The position numbers and the translations under genes are program-made. Shown piece by piece: positions 6,408-12,287 of a stretch of DNA of 12,287 nt (the stretch's first letter is position 1; every line of letters begins with the position of its first letter). The stretch comes from JAICLV01 sp036380925 (lineage in GTDB: Bacteria > Actinomycetota > Actinomycetes > Acidothermales > Acidothermaceae), in NCBI GenBank assembly GCA_036380925.1, contig DASVDW010000194.1, positions 1-12,287 of the forward strand, written 5' to 3'. The notes under the pieces were generated by a model. It was not told the DNA's origin and ran no database searches. It saw only the letters and a program-made list of their open reading frames with translations.

Positions 6408-7487
6408 TCAACCGGCCGGGTGATCACCGACCAGTTCGGTGCGACCGGGCGCGCCTTCGCCAGCGTCGCCACCACGCACCTCACCCGAGACCCACGCGCG
6501 CACCCCGCGTCGCGCGAGCGCGGCGACCGCCCGATCGGCGTCCGGCCGGGCCACGATGGCGACCATGCCCACGCCCATGTTGAGCGTGCGCTCCAGCTCG
6601 AGCCGATCGACCCCGCCGAGCCGACCGACCAGCCCGAACACCGGCGCCGGCGCCCACGTCGTCCGGTCGATCGACACCTCGACGCCGGCGGGCAGCACGC
6701 GGTCGAGATTGGCCGCGAGCCCGCCGCCGGTGACGTGCGAGAAGGCGTGCACGTCGACGTCCGGCGCGTTGATCAAGGCAAGGCAGTCCTGGCTATACAC
6801 GCGGGTCGGGACGAGCAGCTCCTCGCCTAACGTCCGGCCAAGCTCCGGCACCTGCCGATCAAGGGTCCAGCCGGCGAGCGTGAAGAGCACATGCCGCACC
6901 AGCGAATACCCGTTGGAGTGCAAGCCGGACGACGCGATCGCGATCACCGCGTCGCCGACCTCGACCCGGTGCGGGCCGAGCACGGCGTCCTCTTCGACCA
7001 CTCCGGTGCCGGCGCCCGCGACGTCGTACTCGTCGGCGTTGAGCAGGCCCGGGTGCTCGGCGGTCTCCCCGCCCACCAGCGCGCAACCCGCCTGGCGGCA
7101 ACCTTCCGCGATGCCGGCGACGATCGCGGCGATTCGCTCGGGCAGCACTTTCCCGCACGCGATGTAGTCGGTCATGAACAGCGGCTCGGCGCCGCACACG
7201 ACGAGGTCGTCGACGACCATGCCGACCAGGTCGATGCCGATGGTGTCGTGCTTGTCCATCGCCTGCGCGATGGCGACCTTGGTGCCGACACCGTCGGTCG
7301 AGGTGGCCAGCAACGGGCGGCGATAGCGAGCGGTGTCGAGCCGGAAAAGCCCGGCGAACCCGCCGAGGCCACCGACCACCTCGGGTCTGGTGGCCCGCGC
7401 GACCGACGCCTTCATCAGCTCGACCGCCCGCTCACCGGCGTCGATGTCGACGCCCGCGGCGGCGTAGGTCGACTTGCCCGCGTTCAT
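6408..7487 (-). CDS. purM: Phosphoribosylformylglycinamidine cyclo-ligase (AIR synthetase)
   Basis: PurM, 359 residues, uses ATP to close FGAM to 5-aminoimidazole ribonucleotide, step 5 of purine synthesis in the cytoplasm. Family motifs are present in order: the N-terminal YAAAGVDIDAGERAV, the nucleotide-binding STDGVGTK (63-70), GIDLVGMVVDDLVVCGAEPLFM (split: GIDLVGMVVDD from 84, then LVVCGAEPLFM), VGGETAEHPG (138-147), SSGLHSNGYSLVR (187-198), HVTGGGLAANLDRVLP and NMGVGMVAIV near the C-terminus. Length is normal. The ATG at 7487 overlaps the purF stop (ATGA, 4 bases), so translation is probably coupled; the frame is open further upstream only as overlap with purF. A loose GGGGGA lies 14 bases upstream. 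It is the last gene of the purine cluster visible here and ends 15 bases from the convergent DUF3073 gene. Confidence 0.98.
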   Translation of the reverse strand: MNAGKSTYAAAGVDIDAGERAVELMKASVARATRPEVVGGLGGFAGLFRLDTARYRRPLLATSTDGVGTKVAIAQAMDKHDTIGIDLVGMVVDDLVVCGAEPLFMTDYIACGKVLPERIAAIVAGIAEGCRQAGCALVGGETAEHPGLLNADEYDVAGAGTGVVEEDAVLGPHRVEVGDAVIAIASSGLHSNGYSLVRHVLFTLAGWTLDRQVPELGRTLGEELLVPTRVYSQDCLALINAPDVDVHAFSHVTGGGLAANLDRVLPAGVEVSIDRTTWAPAPVFGLVGRLGGVDRLELERTLNMGVGMVAIVARPDADRAVAALARRGVRAWVSGEVRGGDAGEGAPGRTELVGDHPAG

Positions 7488-9019
7488 GGCCGGTCGAGCG
7501 CGTCCCCCGCGCCGGCGGACGGCAGCGTGGCCACCAGCGACGAGATCGGCGTGATCTCGCCCATTTGCTGGCCCATCAGCCGCGCGTCGGGCACCGGCGT
7601 GGGGTACTCGCCGTCGAAACACGCGCGGCACAGCGCGTTCTTCGGACGGCCGATCGCCGCGACCAAGCCCTCGAGCGAGACGTACGCGAGGGAGTCGGCG
7701 CCCAGGGACGTGCGGATCTCCTCGACGGAGAGGCCGTTGGCGATGAGCTCGGCGCGGGTGGCGAAGTCGATGCCGTAGAAGCACGGCCATTTCACCGGTG
7801 GCGAGCTGATCCGCACATGCACTTCGGTGGCGCCCGCCTCGCGGAGCATGCGGACGACGGCGCGCTGCGTGTTGCCGCGCACGATCGAGTCGTCGACGAC
7901 GACCAGCCGCTTGCCCTTGATGACATCGCGCAACGGGTTCAGCTTGAGCCGAATTCCCAGCTGGCGAAGGGTTTGCGACGGTTGGATGAACGTGCGCCCC
8001 ACGTACGCGTTCTTCACCAGCCCTGCGGCGTAAGGAATTCCGGACTCCTCGGCGTATCCGATCGCCGCCGGCGTTCCGGAGTCGGGCGTCGGCATGACGA
8101 GGTCGGCCTCGGCCGGCGCCTCGCGCGCCAGCCGCCGCCCGACGTCGACCCGCACCGCGTGCACGCTGCGGCCGTCAAGAGTTGAGTCGGGCCTTGCCAG
8201 GTAAACGAATTCGAAGGTGCAAAACCGCGGCCGCGCGGGCGCGAACCGAGTCGAGCGCGGGCCGTTCTCGTCGATCGCGAGGAGCTCGCCCGGCTCGATC
8301 TCCCGCACGTACGCGGCGCCGACGATGTCGAGCGCGGCGGTCTCGCTCGCGATCACCCAACCGCGCTCGAGCTTGCCAAGCGCGAGCGGCCGCACGCCGT
8401 GCCGGTCGCGCGCCGCGTACAACGTCGTCTCGTCCATGAAGACGAAGCTGAACGCGCCCTCGATTTGGGTCAGCACGTCAAGGGCGGCGCTTTCGAGACT
8501 GCGGTGCGGATGGCTCGCGAGCAGCGAGGTGACCAGGTCGGTGTCGGACGTCGAGCGCAGCGGCCGGCGGGGGAACGCGATCTCGCCGCTGTCGGCCTGC
8601 GCCTTCTCGACGAGCTGCGCGAGATCGCCGGTGTTGGTGAGATTTCCGTTGTGCGCCAAGGCGATGCTGCCCACCGCGGTGGACCGGAAGGTGGGCTGCG
8701 CGTTCTCCCACACCGAGGCGCCGGTGGTCGAGTAGCGCGCGTGGCCGATCGCGACATGCCCGCGCAGACTGGCCAGGTTCGACTCGTTGAAGACCTGCGA
8801 GACCAGGCCCATGTCTTTGTACACCAGGATCTTGCGGCCGTCGCTCACCGCGATGCCGGCGGACTCCTGCCCGCGATGCTGCAAGGCGTAAAGGCCGAAG
8901 TAGGTGAGGTTGGCGACCTCTTCGCCGGGCGCCCAAACGCCGAACACACCGCATGCGTCCTGCGGACCCAAGTCGTCGTCGAGAAGATTGTGGTTAAGCC
9001 GGCCGTCGCCACCGGGCAC
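7484..9019 (-). CDS. purF: Amidophosphoribosyltransferase
   Basis: PurF, 511 residues, makes 5-phosphoribosylamine from PRPP and glutamine, the first committed step of purine synthesis. The sequence shows a 22-residue propeptide ending just before the catalytic Cys23 of CGVFGVWAP, the Ntn glutaminase domain (YFGLYALQHRGQESAGI, IGHARYSTTG, AHNGNLTN, DTDLV), and the phosphoribosyltransferase domain with the PRPP loop VVVDDSIVRGNT (373-384). Four cysteines (C267, C413, C464, C467, the last two as CRAC) match the ligands of the 4Fe-4S cluster in the Bacillus-type enzyme, which is made as a propeptide. The GTG start at 9019 is chosen for TAGGAG at 9028-9033; ATG 9094 would add 25 residues not seen in the family. 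It overlaps purM by 4 bases and follows Uma2 by 93 bases. Confidence 0.98.
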   Translation of the reverse strand: MPGGDGRLNHNLLDDDLGPQDACGVFGVWAPGEEVANLTYFGLYALQHRGQESAGIAVSDGRKILVYKDMGLVSQVFNESNLASLRGHVAIGHARYSTTGASVWENAQPTFRSTAVGSIALAHNGNLTNTGDLAQLVEKAQADSGEIAFPRRPLRSTSDTDLVTSLLASHPHRSLESAALDVLTQIEGAFSFVFMDETTLYAARDRHGVRPLALGKLERGWVIASETAALDIVGAAYVREIEPGELLAIDENGPRSTRFAPARPRFCTFEFVYLARPDSTLDGRSVHAVRVDVGRRLAREAPAEADLVMPTPDSGTPAAIGYAEESGIPYAAGLVKNAYVGRTFIQPSQTLRQLGIRLKLNPLRDVIKGKRLVVVDDSIVRGNTQRAVVRMLREAGATEVHVRISSPPVKWPCFYGIDFATRAELIANGLSVEEIRTSLGADSLAYVSLEGLVAAIGRPKNALCRACFDGEYPTPVPDARLMGQQMGEITPISSLVATLPSAGAGDALDRP

Positions 9020-9027
9020 GGGCGAAG

Positions 9028-9067
9028 CTCCTAGCGCGAGAGGGGCGGGACTTCGTCGTTCAGTGTA
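9028..9067 (-). promoter_or_regulatory. purF ribosome binding site and weak -10-like hexamer
   Basis: TAGGAG (9033-9028 on the minus strand) lies 8 bases before the GTG start of purF and decides the start. Further upstream, TACACT (9067-9062) resembles a -10 element, 42 bases from the start, but no matching -35 hexamer is visible at 16-18 bases. A separate purF promoter in the 93-base gap after Uma2 is therefore possible but not shown. Confidence 0.4.
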
Positions 9068-9112
9068 CGGGCCAGGCATTGGACGCCGCGGCAAGCCCTC
9101 ATGATCGTCTGC

Positions 9113-9649
9113 TCAGAGCGCGCTGACGTCGACCTTGATCGCCACTGGGCCGACCGTGGTTCCGCTGCTGATGTGCTGCACCTGCTCCAACTCGCCGTCG
9201 ACGTTGCGAAACACGGTCAGCTGGTCGTGCACGAGATCGACGATCCAGTACCAGCCGACGCCGCCGATCGCGTACAGCTCGCGCTTGCGGCCCAGGTCGA
9301 TGTGCCGCGTTGAGGGAGACAACACTTCGACTATCAACAGCGGGGCGATCGTGAGTAGCTCGTCGTCAGGCGCCGGGCCGGTGATCAACAGGTCGGGGCC
9401 GAACTCGGCGTCGGGCAGCCGCCAGCCGGTGCCAGCGCAGACACTCAGTTCTTGACCGGCGATCGCATGGATCAACATGGCGCCGAGCGACGCGACGACG
9501 CGGCCGTGCCGGTTCGTGTTGCTGGTCATGACGCACGCGCCGTCCCACCACTCGGTGTGGGGGATCTCCGGCAGCGCGTCGAACTCGGCCCGTGACATCG
9601 GCATCACGAGCACGCCGCCGGCCGGCGGGCGAAGGTCGCGAAGGTCCAT
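9113..9649 (-). CDS. Uma2 family restriction endonuclease-like protein (DUF820)
   Basis: A 178-residue soluble protein of the Uma2/DUF820 group, which has a PD-(D/E)XK nuclease fold. Visible landmarks are PMSRAEFDALPEIP at the N-terminus (the usual mid-helix DLP-like segment), EWWDG (33-37), GPDLLI with D86, IVEVLSPSTRHIDLGRK with E108 and K122, then YAIGGVGWYWIVD (126-138). These match the conserved acidic and lysine positions of the family, so the active site looks intact. Cellular function is not established for the family as a whole; members are abundant in cyanobacteria and actinobacteria and have no fixed partner. The start may be ATG 9649 or, with a GAGG eight bases upstream, GTG 9658 (three more residues). 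It lies between a small unknown ORF and purF, unlike the usual cluster, suggesting insertion. Confidence 0.88.
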   Translation of the reverse strand: MDLRDLRPPAGGVLVMPMSRAEFDALPEIPHTEWWDGACVMTSNTNRHGRVVASLGAMLIHAIAGQELSVCAGTGWRLPDAEFGPDLLITGPAPDDELLTIAPLLIVEVLSPSTRHIDLGRKRELYAIGGVGWYWIVDLVHDQLTVFRNVDGELEQVQHISSGTTVGPVAIKVDVSAL

Positions 9650-9668
9650 GGCGCCCACTGTAAGCGCC

Positions 9669-9881
9669 TCACGCCGCCCGATTCGAGCGCCCGCCGAGCA
9701 GCGCCCACCACGACCGCTCGCCGACAACCACCATGTCGAGCAACTCACAGCGGGACAGCGCGACCAGCCGACCGCGAAGCTCCTCCCACAGCCTCCAATC
9801 GGCGGCGAGCGGCTCGCCGTCGGCCGCGACGTCGTCGTACCAGGTGGCCGGCAGCCCGGAAGGTGTCTCGTTGGTTGGCAT
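9669..9881 (-). CDS. Small hypothetical protein upstream of the Uma2 gene
   Basis: A 70-residue ORF I do not recognise. It has no transmembrane helix, signal peptide or clear motif. The middle is amphipathic (WRLWEELRGRLVALSRCELLDMVVV), followed by a Trp-rich segment GERSWWALLGG and a basic end. Codon third positions are mostly G or C, as expected for a real gene here. The stop lies 10-20 bases from the Uma2 start, so the two would be cotranscribed. Against it: no ribosome binding site is evident before ATG 9881, and the product is short. It could be a small partner of Uma2, but nothing in the sequence proves that. Confidence 0.5.
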   Translation of the reverse strand: MPTNETPSGLPATWYDDVAADGEPLAADWRLWEELRGRLVALSRCELLDMVVVGERSWWALLGGRSNRAA

Positions 9882-9947
9882 GCGACGAGCTTGCCGGATG
9901 GATGACGGTCGGCGCCGCCACGTCGTCCGGCGCTGTGGAAAGCGAAA

Positions 9948-10739
9948 TCAGAGCAGTGGGAGGAACGACCGCAGGTCGCTGCGCTCGCCGCTGGCGCGCA
10001 CCCGCCCGTCGGCGACCGCGTCGTCCCATCGAATCCGGCCGGCGGCCAGCTCGATCCAGGTGTTGGGGTCGGTTTCGACGACGTTCGGCGGGGTTCCCCT
10101 GGTGTGCCGCGGGCCTTCGACGCATTGCACCGCGGCGATCGGGGGCACCCGCAACTCGACGGAGCGGCCAGGCGCCTTCTCCACCATGGCGTCAAGAAAG
10201 GCACGGGTGGTGAGCCGTAACGCCTCGAGGTCGGAGACGGTGACGACGCCGGGCACCTGCGCCAGGTCAAGCCCGTGGGCGACGCCCTCGACGCACCTGC
10301 TCACCAGAAAGTCGTCGAGCCGCATGACGCCGAACCTGGTGTTGACGACGCGGTCGGCGTCGGTTCCGGCGAGCGACGTCGCGAGGGCGGCGACCGCGGC
10401 GGCGAGATTCTCCTTTAGCTGAGCGGGCTTTTGCCCTTCCGCGGCGTCCACCTCGCGTCGGGCGATGACGTCGCTCGCGCTTGGCGCCGCCATCAGATAC
10501 GCGGACAGCGACAGCGAATGTTCCGTGTGCGGCACTGGATCGGCGAGCCGACGCGGCACCGCGTTGACGCACGCGGCCAGATGCGCCACGAGTTCGGCGA
10601 CTCGCCAACCCGGCAGCCGGGTCGGCTCTGAGAAGACGTCGTCGGAAAGCTGGTCGACGACCTCGGCCAGCGACGTCCACTGGCGAACGCATGCGCCGGT
10701 CACGTGGGAAAAGGCTGGACGGCGAGGCGCGGCGGGCAT
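9948..10739 (-). CDS. MDMPI-like N-terminal / SCP2-like C-terminal protein (sterol carrier family)
   Basis: A 263-residue cytosolic protein with two parts. The first (about 10-185) is a DinB/MDMPI-type four-helix domain, the fold of mycothiol-dependent maleylpyruvate isomerase. Its metal-ligand pattern looks complete: H53 in LPGWRVAELVAHLA, and E151 and H155 in RCVEGVAHGLDLA. The second (about 190-263) resembles an SCP2 sterol-carrier domain (GRSVELRVPP, WIELAAGRIRWDDAVADGRVRASGERSDL as consecutive blocks), often paired with MDMPI domains. The true substrate is unknown; mycothiol-linked transfer is the family inference. The ATG at 10739 lies 9 bases after the purL stop, and the AGGA of that TAGGA junction (10746-10749 region) serves as its ribosome binding site. 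A gene of this type between purL and purF is, as I recall, common in actinobacteria. Confidence 0.85.
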   Translation of the reverse strand: MPAAPRRPAFSHVTGACVRQWTSLAEVVDQLSDDVFSEPTRLPGWRVAELVAHLAACVNAVPRRLADPVPHTEHSLSLSAYLMAAPSASDVIARREVDAAEGQKPAQLKENLAAAVAALATSLAGTDADRVVNTRFGVMRLDDFLVSRCVEGVAHGLDLAQVPGVVTVSDLEALRLTTRAFLDAMVEKAPGRSVELRVPPIAAVQCVEGPRHTRGTPPNVVETDPNTWIELAAGRIRWDDAVADGRVRASGERSDLRSFLPLL

Positions 10740-10748
10740 GCCGAAGTC

Positions 10749-12287
10749 CTAGTTGAACAGTCCGCTCAACACCGCGGACGACGCGGCGCGCAACTCCTCG
10801 ACGGTCACCGAGAACTGGCCGTCGACGTGCAGCGTGGCGCCGCCGGTGACGCCGATGCGACGCGCCGGCACACCGTGCGTCGACGCGAGCCGCTCGAACG
10901 CGGCGACTTCGGGCTGCGCCACCGCCACGACGGCGCGGGCGCTGGACTCCGAGAACAAGGCGACGAACGGATCCGACTCCGCGAGCAACGAGATCCGCGC
11001 GCCGCGGCCCCCACGCAGGCAGGACTCGACCAGCGCCTGCGCGAGTCCGCCGTCGGACAGGTCGTGCGCCGCGTCGATCAGCCCTTCGTCGGCGCCGGCG
11101 ACAAGGACATTCGCCAGCGCGCGCTCGGCCTCGAGGTCGACCCGTGGCGGACGCCCGCCCAGGTGCCCGTGCACCACATGCGCCCACTCACTGCCGCCGA
11201 ACTCCTCGCGGGTCTCCCCGAGCAGGTAGATCGCCGCGTCGTCCGAGCCGAACCCGATCGACCGACGGCGGGCGACGTCGTCGATCACGCCGAGCACTCC
11301 GACGACCGGAGTCGGGTTGATCGGCGTGGAACCGGTCTGGTTGTAAAAGCTGACGTTGCCGCCGGTGACCGGAACACCCAACGTGAGGCAACCGTCGGCG
11401 ATGCCGCGGATCGCCTCGGTGAACTGCCACATCACCTCCGGGTCTTCGGGCGAGCCGAAGTTGAGGCAATCGGTGACGGCCAGTGGCCGGGCGCCGGCCG
11501 CCGCGACGTTGCGGTAGGCCTCGGCGAGGGCGAGCTGCGCGCCGGCGTAGGGGTCGAGCCGGGCGTGCCGGCCGTTGCCGTCAAGCGCGAGCGCGATGCC
11601 GAGATCGGTGGCGTCGTCGACCCGCAACACCCCTGCGTCGTCTGGCATGGCGAGGGCGGTGGAGCCGAGGACGTAACGGTCGTACTGGTCGGTGACCCAC
11701 GACTTGTCGGCGAGGTTTGGCGAGCCCGCCAGCCGCAACAACGTGGCCCGAAGTTCCTCACCGGACGACGGGCGCGGCAGCGCGTTCGGGTCGTCCGCGT
11801 TGAGCGCGTCAAGGTCGGCCGGGCGCGCGATCGGGCGGTCGTACACCGGCCCCTCGTGCGCGACCGTGCGCGGCGGCACGTCGACGACCAGCGCGTCGCG
11901 CCAAAAGATCTCCAACCGCCCGGTGTCGGTGACCTCGCCGATGACCGTCGCCGTGACGTCCCACTTGGCGCAGATCTCCATGAACCGCTCGACCTTGTCG
12001 GGCTCGACGACCGCGCACATCCGCTCTTGGGACTCGCTCATCAAGATCTCTTCTGGAGCGAGGGTGGGGTCGCGCAACGGCACGGCGTCGAGCACGATCC
12101 GCATCCCGCCCGTGCCCGCGGAAGCGAGTTCGGACGTGGCGCAGCTCAAGCCCGCGGCGCCAAGGTCTTGGATGCCCGCGACCAGGTCGGCGGCGAAGAT
12201 CTCGAGACAGCACTCGATGAGCACCTTCTCGGCGAACGGGTCGCCGACCTGGACGGCGGGCCGTTTGCGCTCGCCCTCCGCCTCGAA
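10749..12287 (-). CDS. purL: Phosphoribosylformylglycinamidine synthase II, PurL (5' end outside window)
   Basis: The C-terminal 512 residues of PurL, the synthetase subunit of the PurSQL complex. It converts FGAR, ATP and ammonia (from PurQ) to FGAM, step 4 of purine synthesis. Numbered from the window edge, motifs are VQVGDPFAEK (12-21), QDLGAAGLSCATSE (40-53), ILMSESQERM (81-90), TDCLNFGSPEDPEVMWQF (272-289), VTGGNVSFYNQTG (307-319) and AAHDLSDGGLAQAL (406-419), all in the expected order of the duplicated AIRS-like fold. The small bacterial type is about 740-760 residues, so roughly 230-240 N-terminal residues and the start are outside the window. GTG 12224 is internal, not a start, since coding continues to the edge without a stop. 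The TAG stop at 10749-10751 is followed after 9 bases by the next gene. Confidence 0.97.
   Translation of the reverse strand, partial: FEAEGERKRPAVQVGDPFAEKVLIECCLEIFAADLVAGIQDLGAAGLSCATSELASAGTGGMRIVLDAVPLRDPTLAPEEILMSESQERMCAVVEPDKVERFMEICAKWDVTATVIGEVTDTGRLEIFWRDALVVDVPPRTVAHEGPVYDRPIARPADLDALNADDPNALPRPSSGEELRATLLRLAGSPNLADKSWVTDQYDRYVLGSTALAMPDDAGVLRVDDATDLGIALALDGNGRHARLDPYAGAQLALAEAYRNVAAAGARPLAVTDCLNFGSPEDPEVMWQFTEAIRGIADGCLTLGVPVTGGNVSFYNQTGSTPINPTPVVGVLGVIDDVARRRSIGFGSDDAAIYLLGETREEFGGSEWAHVVHGHLGGRPPRVDLEAERALANVLVAGADEGLIDAAHDLSDGGLAQALVESCLRGGRGARISLLAESDPFVALFSESSARAVVAVAQPEVAAFERLASTHGVPARRIGVTGGATLHVDGQFSVTVEELRAASSAVLSGLFN

Noticed and set aside
6891..7778. 295-codon plus-strand open frame opposite purM and purF
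   Set aside because: It is antisense to two unmistakable purine genes; the product has no family signature.
9650..10270. Upstream extension of the Uma2 frame (would give 385 residues)
   Set aside because: It overlaps the MDMPI/SCP2 gene and the small ORF in another frame, and its product is Ser/Arg/Pro-rich without resemblance to Uma2 N-termini.
10267..11187. 306-codon minus-strand open frame in another frame of purL
   Set aside because: It lies within purL and the MDMPI/SCP2 gene, and the product is Arg-rich low complexity typical of a shifted frame.

Overview
The window comes from a high-GC actinobacterium. The evidence is G/C-ending codons throughout, frequent GTG starts, a BldC-type MerR-like regulator, a DUF3073 protein, a mycothiol-type (MDMPI-like) enzyme domain and the order purL - sterol-carrier protein - purF - purM - DUF3073. 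As far as I recall, much of this order (purL/purF/purM, DUF3073, an LRVYEP-type hypothetical and bldC) is shared with Streptomyces coelicolor. I cannot assign a genus.

Left part, plus strand (1-2483): the C-terminal part of a xylulokinase-type FGGY sugar kinase, a gap holding a stable hairpin, then a probable two-gene unit of an SAM-dependent methyltransferase and an aldo/keto reductase 16 bases apart. The AKR is followed by a short 15-bp tandem repeat and a convergent intergenic hairpin.

Middle, minus strand (2634-5996): a membrane-anchored DUF929 protein with a thioredoxin-like CPYC motif, overlapping by 4 bases a four-helix VKOR protein. Together they look like an extracytoplasmic disulfide-forming pair. 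Upstream are a strong hairpin terminator, bldC with a hairpin next to its ribosome binding site, a 443-base gap with an inverted repeat and a degenerate 10-11-bp repeat tract, and a conserved actinobacterial protein of unknown function.

Right part: a small acidic DUF3073 gene on the plus strand runs divergently from that hypothetical and converges on purM with only 15 bases between stops. The rest is a minus-strand purine biosynthesis cluster in transcription order: purL (5' end outside the window), an MDMPI/SCP2-like protein, a small unknown ORF, a Uma2 nuclease-like protein, purF and purM. PurL makes FGAM from FGAR, PurF makes phosphoribosylamine from PRPP and glutamine, and PurM closes the imidazole ring to AIR. 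The small ORF plus Uma2 pair looks like an insertion into an otherwise familiar cluster.

I found no CRISPR array, transposase, integrase, phage gene, rRNA or tRNA. Most of the window is conserved chromosomal core. The points most worth following are the bldC leader, the DUF929-VKOR pair, the MDMPI-like enzyme in the purine cluster and the Uma2/small-ORF insert. I see no convincing evidence of a wholly new multi-gene system.
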